Shown piece by piece: positions 28,240-37,691 of a DNA stretch of 64,000 nucleotides. A program made the translations under genes and the position numbers. The notes under the pieces are model-generated. The model was not told the origin of the DNA, did no database searches, and worked only from the letters and a program-made list of their open reading frames with translations. Location of the stretch: NCBI RefSeq assembly GCF_019049325.1, contig NZ_JAGMUO010000032.1:32778-96777 (forward strand), read 5' to 3'. Within the stretch, counting starts at the first letter, position 1; the number at the start of each line of letters is the position of its first letter. Source of the DNA: Streptomyces sp. AC512_CC834. GTDB lineage: Bacteria > Actinomycetota > Actinomycetes > Streptomycetales > Streptomycetaceae.

Positions 28240-28440
28240 GGTCGGCACGGTCGGGGCGCTCTGGGCGGCGCGGTCGGCGGGGTGGCACAGGATCGGCAGG
28301 TCGGCAGGTCGGCAGGGTCGGTAGGGTCGGTGTGGCCGGCGCGGTTGGCGAGGGTGGCAGGTCGGTGCGGCCGGTGCGGTCGGCAGAGCCAGCGCGGTCG
28401 GTGCGGTCGGCAAGGTCGGTGCGGGTGGCGGGGGGCTGGG
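28240..28440. repeat. Degenerate GGTCGGYR-type tandem repeat
   Basis: About 200 bp of imperfect 9-10-bp units built on GGTCGG (GGTCGGCA, GGTCGGTG, GGTCGGTA) fill the space between two convergent genes. No reading frame in it looks like a protein. It may contribute RNA structure that ends transcription, but no clear hairpin stands out. Confidence 0.6.
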
Positions 28441-28441
28441 C

Positions 28442-29872
28442 TCAGGACATCCATCGGTCCGGCAGTGCGTCCCGGCGGCCGGTTCGGGACCGTTCCGCCT
28501 GGGCGCGCAGCAGCTTCGCCGCCTCGTCGGCGTCCCGCAGCCGCGCGGTCACCGTCTTGTTCGCCCCCGTGTCCACCCGTACGTCGGCCAGCCGCAGGGC
28601 CCGCTGCCAGGGGCCCTGGGTCAGGCGGACGCTCTGGACCTTGGCGTGCGGCACGAGTGCCAGGCTGCGGCGCAGCAGTCCGTACCGGGCGGCGAAGACC
28701 GTGTCGGTGACGGCGAGCCCGTAGCCGTGCCACCACAGCGGCCTGCACCGCGCCGCCCGCCGGGGCGGGCGCGACAGCACGGGCCCCGCGGGCACGCTCA
28801 CCCCGGGCAGCACGCGCGCGACGACCGACTCGGCGATCTCGCGCGGGGCGACCGGCAGCAGTACGGAGTTCGACGACCCGGCCACGTCCAGCTCCACCCG
28901 CACCCAGCCGCGGCGCCGCCACAGCAGCGGTTCCACGATGCGCACGGTCTGCACCCGGCCGGGCGGCACCGTCTCGTGGGTGCGGTCCAGCAGCCCGTGG
29001 TCGATGCGGAGCCCGTCCTGGGACTCGGCGACCGTCCAGTCGTACTCCCCGACGAACCGGCCCGCGCTGCTCGCCCCCGCCGCGCCCACCAGCGGTACGG
29101 CGGTCGCCAGCACCGTCCACAGGTTGTGGGTGGCCAGCCACAGCAGCGTCGGTACGACGACGGCGGCCAGCAGCGTGCCCCAGGTCGCGCCGGTCAGCAC
29201 CAGCGAGACGGCGAGGACGCCGGGCGGCACCCGCAGCAACTGCCGGGCGGGGGCCTCGCCGACCTCCTGCGCGGTCTCGGGCGCGAAACCGGCTGCCCGC
29301 GCGAGCAGCTCGGCCCGCAGCGCACGCGCCTCGTCGGCGCCCAGGAAGGCAAGTTCGTCCTTCTTGCCGGTGCCTATGACGTCGAGTTTGAGTTTGGCGA
29401 CCCCCGCGACGCGGGCCAGCAGGGGCTGGGTGACGTCGATGGCCTGGATGCGTTCGAGGCGGATGTGCGCGGTGCGCCGGAAGAGCAGTCCGGTACGGAT
29501 GCGCAGCTCGGTGTCGGTCACCGCGAAGTGGGTGAACCACCAGGTCAAGAAGCCGTACAGGGCGGCGGCCGGGATCAGCACGGCGAGGCCGATCAGCAGG
29601 TGGGTCGTGGTCAGCCGGGTGAGCTGGCGCTGCGCCTGGTCCGGATCGTGCACGGCCCACCCGACGAGGACGGCGACCGGCGCCCACGCCCGCCGCAACG
29701 GCGTGACGGGATGCAGCCGCCGTTCGACGACACCGTCCGGGAGCGGGGGCGTGCGGTTCTTCGCCGCCCTCGTACCGCCCCCGGCCCCGCCCTCGGCCTC
29801 GGCCTCGGCTCCGGCCCCGCCCTCGGCCTCGGCTCCGGCCCCGGCCTCGGCCCCGGCCCCGGGCCCGGTCAC
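28442..29872 (-). CDS. Bacterial PH-domain membrane protein (YdbT-like, bPH2)
   Basis: A 476-residue protein with two or more bPH2 (DUF304) modules. An Ala/Glu/Gly-rich N terminus ([16 protein letters not shown]) is followed by pairs of membrane segments and DUF304 units, e.g. [52 protein letters not shown] and the C-terminal [38 protein letters not shown]. The GTG start overlaps the upstream PH gene by GTGA, so the two are coupled, like ydbS-ydbT of Bacillus, where mutants show altered sensitivity to a sublancin-type or amylocyclicin-type bacteriocin. Confidence 0.82.
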   Translation of the reverse strand: MTGPGAGAEAGAGAEAEGGAGAEAEAEGGAGGGTRAAKNRTPPLPDGVVERRLHPVTPLRRAWAPVAVLVGWAVHDPDQAQRQLTRLTTTHLLIGLAVLIPAAALYGFLTWWFTHFAVTDTELRIRTGLLFRRTAHIRLERIQAIDVTQPLLARVAGVAKLKLDVIGTGKKDELAFLGADEARALRAELLARAAGFAPETAQEVGEAPARQLLRVPPGVLAVSLVLTGATWGTLLAAVVVPTLLWLATHNLWTVLATAVPLVGAAGASSAGRFVGEYDWTVAESQDGLRIDHGLLDRTHETVPPGRVQTVRIVEPLLWRRRGWVRVELDVAGSSNSVLLPVAPREIAESVVARVLPGVSVPAGPVLSRPPRRAARCRPLWWHGYGLAVTDTVFAARYGLLRRSLALVPHAKVQSVRLTQGPWQRALRLADVRVDTGANKTVTARLRDADEAAKLLRAQAERSRTGRRDALPDRWMS

Positions 29873-30390
29873 AGCCCCGCCGATCGGGCCTCGCCCAGCT
29901 CGGTGAGCCGGTCGCGGAGGCGTTCCGCCTCGGCCGGGTCGAGGCCGGGGATGGTCGCGTCGGTCGCGGCGGCGGCCGTGTGCAGTTGCACGCTGGCCAG
30001 GCCGAAGTGCCGCTCGACCGGTCCGGAGGTCACCTCGACCAACTGCATGCGCCCGTACGGGACGACGGTCTCCTCCCGCCACAGCACACCCCGGCTGATC
30101 AGCAGGTCGTCGGCGCGCTCGGCGTACCGCCAGGAGCGCCAGTTGCGCTCCAGCATCACCCAGCCCCAGGCCGTCAGGGCCAGCGGCAGCGCCGCCAGGG
30201 CGGCCCAGAACGGGCCCAGGAACAGTCCGGGCAGCAGGCCCGCGGCGAGCGTCAGCAGCCCCAGCCACACCACCAGCAACAGTCGCCGCAGGTGGAGCAG
30301 CCCCGGCGGCAGGCCGGTCCACACCGGCTCGTCCGGTGCCGCCCTCGTCGCCCCCGCCGTGCCCGGGTCGTCCGGGCTCCCCGTCTCCAT
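29869..30390 (-). CDS. Bacterial PH-domain protein (YdbS-like)
   Basis: A 173-residue protein with two membrane segments (about 35-55 and 60-75) and one bPH2/DUF304 domain: [53 protein letters not shown]. The ATG at 30390 is preferred to the longer frame from 30561, which would run into the divergent nuoD gene. Partner of the downstream YdbT-like gene, coupled by GTGA. Only 31 bp separate its start from that of nuoD, so the divergent promoters overlap. Confidence 0.82.
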   Translation of the reverse strand: METGSPDDPGTAGATRAAPDEPVWTGLPPGLLHLRRLLLVVWLGLLTLAAGLLPGLFLGPFWAALAALPLALTAWGWVMLERNWRSWRYAERADDLLISRGVLWREETVVPYGRMQLVEVTSGPVERHFGLASVQLHTAAAATDATIPGLDPAEAERLRDRLTELGEARSAGL

Positions 30391-30421
30391 GAGCCCAGCG
30401 TACGTAGGGGAGACTGTGTCC

Positions 30422-31573
30422 ATGACTCCCACGACGGAGACCACGGTCGGTATCGGCGGTGCCGCGGAGAGCACCGACATGGTGCTCAACATCGGACCCC
30501 AGCACCCGTCCACACACGGCGTGCTGCGCCTCAAGCTGGTCCTGGACGGCGAGCGCATCACGAGTGCGGAGCCCGTGATCGGCTACATGCACCGCGGCGC
30601 GGAGAAGCTGTTCGAGGTCCGTGACTACCGTCAGATCATCGTGCTCGCCAACCGCCACGACTGGCTGTCGGCGTTCTCCAACGAGCTGGGCGTGGTCCTC
30701 GCCGTAGAGCGGATGCTCGGCATGGAGGTGCCCACGCGCGCGGTGTGGACGCGCACGCTCCTCGCGGAGCTGAACCGTGTCCTCAACCACCTGATGTTCC
30801 TGGGCTCGTACCCGCTGGAGCTGGGCGGCATCACCCCGGTCTTCTACGCCTTCAGGGAGCGGGAGGTCCTCCAGAACGTCATGGAGGAGGTCTCCGGCGG
30901 GCGCATGCACTACATGTTCAACCGCGTCGGCGGCCTCAAGGAGGACCTGCCCGCGGGCTGGACCACCCGCGCGCGTGCCGCCGTCGCCGCCGTGCGCCCG
31001 CGCATGGACGTCTTCGACGACCTGGTGCTCGGCAACGAGATCTTCCGGGGCCGTACGCGCGGCGTGGGCGCCCTGTCCCCGGAGGCCGTGCACGCCTACG
31101 GCGTCAGCGGTCCGATCGCGCGTGCCTCCGGCGTCGACTTCGACCTGCGCCGCGACGAGCCGTACCTCGCCTACGGCGAACTCCAGGACACCCTGAAGGT
31201 CGTCACCCGGACCGAGGGCGACTGCCTGGCCCGCTTCGAGGTTCTCCTGGAGCAGACCCACAACGCCCTCGACCTCGCCGACGCCTGCCTGGACCGCCTG
31301 GCCGGGCTGGAGACCGGACCGGTCAACCAGCGGCTCCCGAAGGTGCTGAAGGCGCCCGAGGGCCACACGTACGCCTGGACCGAGAACCCGCTCGGCATCA
31401 ACGGCTACTACCTGGTCAGCAAGGGCGAGAAGACCCCCTACCGGCTGAAGCTGCGCTCGGCCTCGTACAACAACATCCAGGCGCTGGCGGTACTGCTGCC
31501 CGGGACGCTGGTCGCGGACATGGTGGCGATCCTGGGGTCACTGTTCTTCGTGGTCGGGGACATCGACAAGTAG
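30422..31573 (+). CDS. nuoD: Orphan NADH-quinone oxidoreductase subunit D paralogue
   Basis: A 383-residue protein of the 49-kDa/NuoD family, which with NuoB forms the quinone site of complex [47 protein letters not shown] and the C-terminal [13 protein letters not shown] (GxxDPVxGxxDR position varied) are visible. No other nuo gene is adjacent, so it is a stand-alone second copy, a known feature of streptomycetes. Its last 36 bp overlap the convergent MidA-type methyltransferase gene. It could replace NuoD in an alternative complex or serve a different redox protein; this is inference. Confidence 0.9.
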   Translation: MTPTTETTVGIGGAAESTDMVLNIGPQHPSTHGVLRLKLVLDGERITSAEPVIGYMHRGAEKLFEVRDYRQIIVLANRHDWLSAFSNELGVVLAVERMLGMEVPTRAVWTRTLLAELNRVLNHLMFLGSYPLELGGITPVFYAFREREVLQNVMEEVSGGRMHYMFNRVGGLKEDLPAGWTTRARAAVAAVRPRMDVFDDLVLGNEIFRGRTRGVGALSPEAVHAYGVSGPIARASGVDFDLRRDEPYLAYGELQDTLKVVTRTEGDCLARFEVLLEQTHNALDLADACLDRLAGLETGPVNQRLPKVLKAPEGHTYAWTENPLGINGYYLVSKGEKTPYRLKLRSASYNNIQALAVLLPGTLVADMVAILGSLFFVVGDIDK

Positions 31574-32671
31574 CGCGGCGGCGTCGAGGGGCCCCACCGG
31601 CTGGAGCAGCCACACGAAGTCCCCCAGCCCGCCCAGACCTCCTGGACCTCCCAGACCGCCGAGCCGGCCCAGACCGCCGGTGCCGGTCAATTCGGCGGCC
31701 TCGGAGGCGCTCGCGAGGGCGCGCACGTACGCCGCTGGGTCGCTGGAGGCCAGCGCGAGCGGGGGGCGTGTGCCCGTGACGCCGAGGGCGTGCAGGGCCT
31801 CGCGCTGGGAGCGCATGAGCGCATCGGGGGGCGTGCACTCCGGAGCGCACCTCGATGCGTGGGCCGCCGCGCACGCGTCCAGCGCGACGTGGGCGGTGAG
31901 GTCGCACGACCCGTCCGGCACCGGCGGGGTCTCCCGCCCCTCCCGGAAGCCGGTGAGCGTCCCGAACGGGGGGCGGGCGGCCACGGTGTGCGCGTAGTCG
32001 GCCGCCACCGCGAGACCGCCGTCCAGGGCCGCCACGGCGGACGCCCAGGCCTCGTCGCGGGGCAGCCCGATCTCCGCCCGCAGCCCCTCCTCCCCGGGCA
32101 GCGGCCACCACCGGGCCAGCCACCCGGCCTCCGCCCCGGCCACCGGCTCCCCGAGCCGCTCGGCCCCGTCGCCCCGGACGAGCACCCGCCGTGCCACGCC
32201 CGCGGAGTCCACCTCCGCCACCTCCACCGGTACGTTGTCCAGCCACTCGTTGGCGAACAGCAGCCCGGTGACGCCGTCCGGCGGCTCGCGGAGCCACTGG
32301 ATCCGTCCGTCCAGCCCCTCCGGGCGACGGGCGACCTCGACGGCGTATGCGCGCGTGCGGGCGGCCACGTCGGCGGGCAGGGCGGCCAGCACCCCGGTGA
32401 CCAGCTCGCCCCGCCCGGCCGCCATGTCCACGAAGTCCAGCGACGCTGGCCGCCCCAGCGCCCGGTCGACCCGGCACAGCAGCCGCGCCACGGCCCCGGC
32501 GAACAGCGGCGAGGCGTGCACGGACGTGCGGAAATGCCCGGCCGGCCCCGCGGAGCCCACGCGGTAGAAACCCTCCGGTCCGTAGAGAGCCTCCCGCGTG
32601 GCCTCCCGCCAGCCCCGCCATTCCCCATGCGTCTCAGGAGTCCCTCTGAGCCCTGCCGTCCCTGGTGTCAC
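31538..32671 (-). CDS. SAM-dependent methyltransferase, MidA/NDUFAF7 family
   Basis: A 377-residue protein of the COG1565 family. The SAM-binding region reads [22 protein letters not shown], followed by [15 protein letters not shown] (the conserved N-E-x-x-D of MidA) and VAADYAHT. The C terminus contains a Gly/Leu repeat ([19 protein letters not shown]). Mitochondrial NDUFAF7, a homologue, methylates an arginine of NDUFS2, the NuoD homologue. Here the gene is convergent with and overlaps the orphan nuoD, a striking pairing. Start GTG at 32671. Confidence 0.82.
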   Translation of the reverse strand: MTPGTAGLRGTPETHGEWRGWREATREALYGPEGFYRVGSAGPAGHFRTSVHASPLFAGAVARLLCRVDRALGRPASLDFVDMAAGRGELVTGVLAALPADVAARTRAYAVEVARRPEGLDGRIQWLREPPDGVTGLLFANEWLDNVPVEVAEVDSAGVARRVLVRGDGAERLGEPVAGAEAGWLARWWPLPGEEGLRAEIGLPRDEAWASAVAALDGGLAVAADYAHTVAARPPFGTLTGFREGRETPPVPDGSCDLTAHVALDACAAAHASRCAPECTPPDALMRSQREALHALGVTGTRPPLALASSDPAAYVRALASASEAAELTGTGGLGRLGGLGGPGGLGGLGDFVWLLQPVGPLDAAALLVDVPDHEEQ

Positions 32672-32812
32672 AGGCCCAGGCTAGGACAGGTCCCAGGGGG
32701 CACGGATGTGCACAGAAGATCGGAGCCTCCACCTTGCGGAGTATGCGCGGGCGATACGGATCGGCCCTCCGGTTGACCCCTGCACCTATTCCGCTTCCCT
32801 ACGCTGGGTTAC

Positions 32813-34018
32813 GTGCAGCGCCTCTACGATTTCCTCCGCAGACACCCGACCGGGGTCGACTCCTTCTGGGCCCTCGTCGTGCTCGGAATTTCCCTGGTCT
32901 CTGCCGCGACCCCGGGGACGCGAGCGGACGGGACGGACAGCCTGGCGCTGATCCTGCCCTTCGTGGTGCTGCTCAGTGTCGTGATCGCGCTGCGCCAGCG
33001 GACGCCGGAGCGGATGCTGCTGCTCGCCGTCGCGCTCGGCGTGGGGCAACTGGCGCTCGACGTCTCGACGATGCCCGCCGACTTCGCCTTCCTGGTGATC
33101 ATCTACACCGTCGCCGCGACCGGCGCCCGCTGGGCGTCCCGGACCGCGCTGGCCACCGGCCTGTGCGCGGCACCCCTCGCCTCGTTGCGCTGGTCCGACA
33201 GCGAGCTGGGCATAGGGACCACCGTCGCCGTGACGGTCTTCCAAACCGTGCCGTTCGCCCTCGCCTGGGTGCTCGGCGACTCCATCCGCACCCGCCGCGC
33301 CTACTTCGCGCAACTGGAGGAGCGGGCCGCCCGGCTGGAGAAGGAGCGCGAGGCGCAGGCCAAGGTCGCGGTCGCCGCCGAGCGCGCCCGGATCGCGCGC
33401 GAACTGCACGACGTCGTCGCGCACAACGTCTCCGTCATGGTGGTGCAGGCCGACGGCGCCGCCTATGTCCTGGACGCGGCCCCCGACCAGGCGAAGAAGG
33501 CCCTGGAGACCATCTCCTCCACCGGCCGCCAGGCCCTCGCGGAGATGCGCCGCCTGCTCGGCGTGCTGCGCACCGGCGAGCACAAGGAGGCCGGGGAGTA
33601 CGTCCCGCAGCCCGACGTCGAGCAGATCGAGGACCTCGTCGAGCAGTGCCGCACCTCCGGGCTGCCCGTCGACTTCAAGGTCGAGGGCACCCCACGGCAA
33701 CTGCCCAGCGGCGTGGAGCTGACCGCGTACCGCATCGTGCAGGAGGCGCTGACCAACACCCGCAAGCACGGCGGCGAGAACGCGGGCGCGAGCGTGCGCC
33801 TGGTCTACTTCGACGACGGTCTCGGGCTGCTCATCGAGGACGACGGCAAGGGCGCCCCGCACGAGCTGTACGAGGAGGGCGGCTTCGACGGCCAGGGTCA
33901 CGGCCTGATCGGCATGCGCGAGCGGATCGGCATGGTCGGCGGAACCCTGGACGCGGGCCCGCGTCCGGGCGGAGGATTCCGCATCAGTGCGCTGCTGCCG
34001 CTGAAGCCCGCACACTGA
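32813..34018 (+). CDS. Two-component sensor histidine kinase (HPK7, NarL-type)
   Basis: A 401-residue sensor kinase. About five membrane segments lie between residues 18 and 155 with very short external loops, so the signal is probably sensed in or at the membrane. The HisKA_3 phospho-acceptor is H199 in ARIARELHDVVAHNVSVM; the ATP-binding domain has TAYRIVQEALTNTRKHGG, LLIEDDGKG and GHGLIGMRERIGMVGG. GTG start at 32813. The response regulator gene follows after about 60 bp, so they form one operon. The signal is unknown. Confidence 0.92.
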   Translation: MQRLYDFLRRHPTGVDSFWALVVLGISLVSAATPGTRADGTDSLALILPFVVLLSVVIALRQRTPERMLLLAVALGVGQLALDVSTMPADFAFLVIIYTVAATGARWASRTALATGLCAAPLASLRWSDSELGIGTTVAVTVFQTVPFALAWVLGDSIRTRRAYFAQLEERAARLEKEREAQAKVAVAAERARIARELHDVVAHNVSVMVVQADGAAYVLDAAPDQAKKALETISSTGRQALAEMRRLLGVLRTGEHKEAGEYVPQPDVEQIEDLVEQCRTSGLPVDFKVEGTPRQLPSGVELTAYRIVQEALTNTRKHGGENAGASVRLVYFDDGLGLLIEDDGKGAPHELYEEGGFDGQGHGLIGMRERIGMVGGTLDAGPRPGGGFRISALLPLKPAH

Positions 34019-34079
34019 TCACCGCGCCCGTACGCATGTACCGCATTGACACCTGTAAGGCAACGGAAGAAGAGGCCCG

Positions 34080-34754
34080 ATGGCGATCCGCGTGATGCTC
34101 GTCGACGACCAGGTGCTGCTGCGCACCGGGTTCCGGATGGTGCTGGCGGCCCAGCCGGACATGGAGGTCGTCGCGGAGGCGGGGGACGGCGTCGAGGCCC
34201 TCCAGGTGCTGCGCTCGACCACCGTGGACGTCGTCCTCATGGACGTCCGCATGCCCAAGCTCGACGGCGTCGAGACCACCAGCCGGATCTGCGTCGACCC
34301 GAACGCGCCGAAGGTGCTGATCCTGACCACCTTCGACCTCGACGAGTACGCCTTCTCGGGACTCAAGGCGGGCGCCTCCGGCTTCATGCTCAAGGACGTG
34401 CCGCCCGGCGAGCTGCTCGCCGCGATCCGCTCCGTGCACAGCGGCGACGCGGTGGTCGCCCCCTCGACCACGCGCCGGCTCCTGGACCGCTTCGCGCCGA
34501 TGCTGCCGGCCACCGGCCAGGAGCCCCGGCACAAGGAGCTCCAGCGGCTCACCGAGCGGGAGCGCGAGGTGATGGTGCTGGTGGCGCAGGGCATGTCCAA
34601 CAAGGAGATCGCGGCGCGGCTCGTGCTGTCCGAGGCGACCGTGAAGACGCACGTGGGCCGCATCCTGACCAAGCTGGGCCTGCGCGACCGCGTGCAGGTG
34701 GTGGTCCTGGCCTACGAGACCGGGCTGGTGCGGGCCGGCGGCGGACCCGGCTGA
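34080..34754 (+). CDS. LuxR/NarL-family response regulator
   Basis: A 224-residue response regulator. The receiver domain has the acidic pair D9-D10, the phospho-acceptor D55 in VVLMDVRMPK and the conserved lysine in FMLKDVPPGE. The C-terminal LuxR-type HTH reads LTEREREVMVLVAQGMSNKEIAARLVLSEATVKTHV (about 154-190). It is the partner of the histidine kinase just upstream. Targets are not visible in the neighbourhood. Confidence 0.94.
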   Translation: MAIRVMLVDDQVLLRTGFRMVLAAQPDMEVVAEAGDGVEALQVLRSTTVDVVLMDVRMPKLDGVETTSRICVDPNAPKVLILTTFDLDEYAFSGLKAGASGFMLKDVPPGELLAAIRSVHSGDAVVAPSTTRRLLDRFAPMLPATGQEPRHKELQRLTEREREVMVLVAQGMSNKEIAARLVLSEATVKTHVGRILTKLGLRDRVQVVVLAYETGLVRAGGGPG

Positions 34755-34818
34755 CGAGACGCACGGGGCTGACGGGACGCATGGGGCTGACGGGGCTCCG
34801 TGGCGCAGGGCAATACCG

Positions 34819-35925
34819 CTAGCGCAGGATCCCCTCCAGGAAGTCGCTGCCCAGCCGGGCCACCACCGTGACGTCCAACTGGTGCAGGACGTACCGCCCG
34901 CGGCGGCGGGTGGTGATCAGCCCGGCCTTCTTCAGTACGCCCAGGTGCCGGGATATCTCGGGGGCCGTCATGCCGTGCACCTGCGCCAGCTCGCCCGTGG
35001 TGTACGCGCTGCGGGCCAGATACCGGCAGATCCGCATCCGGACCGGGTGGGACAGCGCGGTCATCCGCATCGTGAGCTGCTCGACCGAGGGCGGTGACAC
35101 CAGCTCGGGGGAGCCGACCGGGTAGTGCAGCACCGGCTGCCAGCCGTGCCGGTGCAGGACCATCAGGTGCGGCCAGCCCAGGCTGGTCGGGACGAGCAGG
35201 AGGCCGCCGTCCGCCGTCGCCGAACGGCCGGCGCCCAGCTTGTCGACCGTGAGCCGCGCGGCGCCCTCGTCCAGCGTCACCGCCGGGGACACGGCGGCCA
35301 GCGCCTCCGCGAGGCCCTTGTGGCGCAGCAGGTCCGTCTTGTGGCGGGCGTCCGCCGCGAGCTGGTGGCGCAGCCGGGACCAGGTCTCCGCGAAGAACGC
35401 CTCGTCGCAGTCCCGCGCGAACTGCCGCAGCCAGTCCCGGATCCGCGGCGGGTCGGCCAGCAGCCGCTCGCTGAACCGCAGTTGCTGTGGCCCCCGCGCG
35501 GCGGCCAGGTCCAGCGCGCGCCGGCGCACCTCGGGGTCGTCGAGCGCCGAGACCCCACCGGTGCTGTAGGGCAGCGCGCAGGTGAACTCCAGGGCCGCGT
35601 CGACGAACTGCTCGTCGGACAGCTTGTCGAGCAGGTCCAGGTCGTCGGCGAGGGTGGCGCCGGGCAGGGTGCTGCGGCCGGGCACGCCGGCGAACGGCAT
35701 GAACAGGTCCGAGAAGGTCGTCCGCCACAGGAAGTCGGCCTCGCACATCCGGTCGGCCAGATGCGAGTCGAGCCGGGCGGTCACGCCCGTCGCCCAGCCC
35801 TGGAGGCCCGGGTGGTGCCCCGGCTCGGACAGCGCGTGCAGCGCCATGCCCAGCTCGGCCAGGGGTGAGGGCACGACCGCGATCCTCTCCGGCCGCAGCC
35901 CCGCGATGTCGATGCGCACGCTCAT
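34819..35925 (-). CDS. DUF5937/ArsR-type winged-helix regulator
   Basis: A 368-residue regulator. The first 270 residues match the actinobacterial DUF5937 type (IDIAGLRPERIAVVPSPLAELGMALHAL, TFSDLFMPFAGVP). The C-terminal domain is an ArsR-like winged helix (LSHPVRMRICRYLARSAYTTGELAQVHGMTAPEISRHLGVLKKAGL). No metal-binding cysteines are seen. The start at 35925 follows GGGGAC; a GTG at 35940 is an alternative. It is divergent from a small basic protein gene. Confidence 0.85.
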   Translation of the reverse strand: MSVRIDIAGLRPERIAVVPSPLAELGMALHALSEPGHHPGLQGWATGVTARLDSHLADRMCEADFLWRTTFSDLFMPFAGVPGRSTLPGATLADDLDLLDKLSDEQFVDAALEFTCALPYSTGGVSALDDPEVRRRALDLAAARGPQQLRFSERLLADPPRIRDWLRQFARDCDEAFFAETWSRLRHQLAADARHKTDLLRHKGLAEALAAVSPAVTLDEGAARLTVDKLGAGRSATADGGLLLVPTSLGWPHLMVLHRHGWQPVLHYPVGSPELVSPPSVEQLTMRMTALSHPVRMRICRYLARSAYTTGELAQVHGMTAPEISRHLGVLKKAGLITTRRRGRYVLHQLDVTVVARLGSDFLEGILR

Positions 35926-36089
35926 GTCCCCATGGTGCACGCCGCCACCGACAACGCCGCCGCCGATTGACCGCCGCCGTCAATCGGCGCGACCGCGCGG
36001 CGCGGACCGGAGCAGTCTGGGGTCATCGGGCAGCCGCGGAGCCCGATCTCAGCCACAGACCTTCCTGTCTCCACGAGAGGCGATCCGCC

Positions 36090-36305
36090 ATGAGCATCAC
36101 GCAGCAGTACCTCTTCGACACCTACCGTGCCCGGCAGCTCGGCGAGCCCCTGCCTCCGGCGCCCGGCACCCACGACCGGCGGGTCGTGCGCGAGTGGCAG
36201 GACCGCCGCCGGTTCCGGGCGGTGCTCGCAGGCCGCCCCGCGCACGGCCGCGTGCGGCGGGCCCTGCGCCGGTGGTGGTCCCGGTGGCCGCGCGCCCTGG
36301 GCTGA
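36090..36305 (+). CDS. Small basic hypothetical protein
   Basis: A 71-residue protein, MSITQQYLFDTYRARQLGEP at its start, with an Arg/Trp-rich C terminus (RVRRALRRWWSRWPRALG). The ATG at 36090 has GAGAGG nine bases upstream; the frame upstream is open but lacks a ribosome binding site. It is divergent from the DUF5937 regulator gene and may be its target. I do not recognise a function. Its stop codon is one edge of a palindrome that also contains the stop of the convergent lyase gene. Confidence 0.72.
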   Translation: MSITQQYLFDTYRARQLGEPLPPAPGTHDRRVVREWQDRRRFRAVLAGRPAHGRVRRALRRWWSRWPRALG

Positions 36306-36333
36306 CCCGGACGCCCCGCGCGCGTCCGGGTCA
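36303..36333. terminator. Bidirectional terminator built from two stop codons
   Basis: TGACCCGGACGC (36303-36314) and GCGTCCGGGTCA (36322-36333) form a perfect 12-bp stem with a 7-base loop. The first three bases are the stop codon of the small + strand gene and the last three the stop codon of the minus-strand PLP enzyme. Confidence 0.75.
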
Positions 36334-37512
36334 GGCCTTCAGCCGGGCCGCGAAGTCGACGGCCGCCGCCCTCACGTCGTCGGCCGTCCACTCCAGGCCC
36401 GCCGCCTCCACACCGACCTCGGTGAGGGCGATCCCCGGGCCGCCCTCGTCCCAGGGGCGGGAGAAGAGCAACGTCCCGGTCTCCTCGCCCTGCCGGAGCG
36501 CGGCCTCGCCCGCCGCGTCGGGGTCGCAGGGCAGCCAGACCTGGAACTCGTGCGTGTGCGGCACCTCCGGGTGCACCCGAGCCCACGGCAGCCCGGCCTC
36601 CGCGAAGCCCTCGCGCAGCGCGGCGGCGACCACGCGCGCGTGGGCCACGTACTCCGGGAGCCGGGGCAGTTCGCGTTCCAGACCGGCCAGCGCGGACAGC
36701 ACCGTGGGGAACTGCTGGAAAAGCTGGCCGCCGTACCGGTGCCGCCAGGCCTTCGCCTCCTCGACCAGCGTCCGGGGACCCGCCAGGGCAGCGCCGCCGT
36801 AGCCCTTGAGGGACTTGTAGAACGAGACGTACACGCTGTCCGCCAGGCCGGCGATCTCGGGCAGGGGGCGGTCGAAGTGGACGGTGCACTCCCACAGCCG
36901 GGCACCGTCCAAGTGCACCACCGCGTCGCGCTCCCGGGCGGCCTCGACGACCTCGGTGAGTTCCTCCCAGGTGGGCAGCAGATAACCGGCCTCCCTGAGT
37001 GGCAGCTCCAGCATCAGCGCCCCGAACGGCTCTTCGAAGTCGCGCACCTCGTCGGCGGTCGGCAACCGGGGCTCACTGGTCACCCGTACCGGGCGCAACC
37101 CACTGACCAGGCTGAAGGCGTCGCGCTCGTGCATCTCGGGATGACTGAGCCCGTGCAGTGCGACGACCGGGCTGCCGGTGCGGCCCGCCCAGCAGCGCAG
37201 GGCCACCTGCTGGGCCATGGTGCCGGTCGGGAAGAAGGCGGCGGCCTCAGTGCCGAGCAGGGCGGCGGTCCTCTCCTCCAGGGCCTCCACGATGCCGTTG
37301 CCGTACATGTCGGACGGCGCGTCGAGGTCGTACAGCTCGTCGGCCCCCTCCAGCAGGGCGATGCGCTCCCGCAGGGTCGTGATGAAGCCCGGACGGGCGA
37401 GCACGCGCCGCGCGTCGCGGTGGACGGCCACGCGTCGCTCACGCTGCCGCTTGTGCCGCTGCTCCACCTGCTGCTCCGCCTGCTGTTCCGCCTGTGCCGC
37501 CGTATCGCTCAT
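36331..37512 (-). CDS. PLP-dependent threonine aldolase/beta-eliminating lyase family protein
   Basis: A 393-residue fold-type I PLP enzyme of the threonine aldolase group, which normally cleaves threonine or related beta-hydroxy amino acids. SDMYGNGIVEALEERTAALLG, FFPTGTMAQQVALR, VVHLDGARLWE (PLP-pyridine aspartate) and YVSFYKSLKGYGGAAL with the Schiff-base lysine are visible. A Gln/Glu/Arg-rich stretch (AEQQAEQQVEQRHKRQRERR) precedes the fold and could be a short coiled coil. Start ATG 37512. Divergent from the DUF2520 gene of the panC operon, separated by 179 bp. Confidence 0.85.
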   Translation of the reverse strand: MSDTAAQAEQQAEQQVEQRHKRQRERRVAVHRDARRVLARPGFITTLRERIALLEGADELYDLDAPSDMYGNGIVEALEERTAALLGTEAAAFFPTGTMAQQVALRCWAGRTGSPVVALHGLSHPEMHERDAFSLVSGLRPVRVTSEPRLPTADEVRDFEEPFGALMLELPLREAGYLLPTWEELTEVVEAARERDAVVHLDGARLWECTVHFDRPLPEIAGLADSVYVSFYKSLKGYGGAALAGPRTLVEEAKAWRHRYGGQLFQQFPTVLSALAGLERELPRLPEYVAHARVVAAALREGFAEAGLPWARVHPEVPHTHEFQVWLPCDPDAAGEAALRQGEETGTLLFSRPWDEGGPGIALTEVGVEAAGLEWTADDVRAAAVDFAARLKA

Positions 37513-37691
37513 GCCGGGATCATGCCGCGCGGACCGCCCGCCGGGCACCCGGGTTTCCCACTGGTGTGCACCTCCGTCGCACGGAAACCCACAGCCTGTG
37601 GACAGCCGGACGCCGTCCGAACCAATCGCGTTAACATGACGAGAAATCGTCCGGTACCCCGAGCGGACTGGAACGGGAAGGCCGCCGTCGC

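Noticed and set aside
30422..31573. A complete nuo operon
   Set aside because: Only the D subunit is present; the neighbours are PH-domain and methyltransferase genes.
34080..37512. Biosynthetic gene cluster
   Set aside because: No polyketide synthase, peptide synthetase or terpene synthase genes; the genes are regulators and general metabolism.
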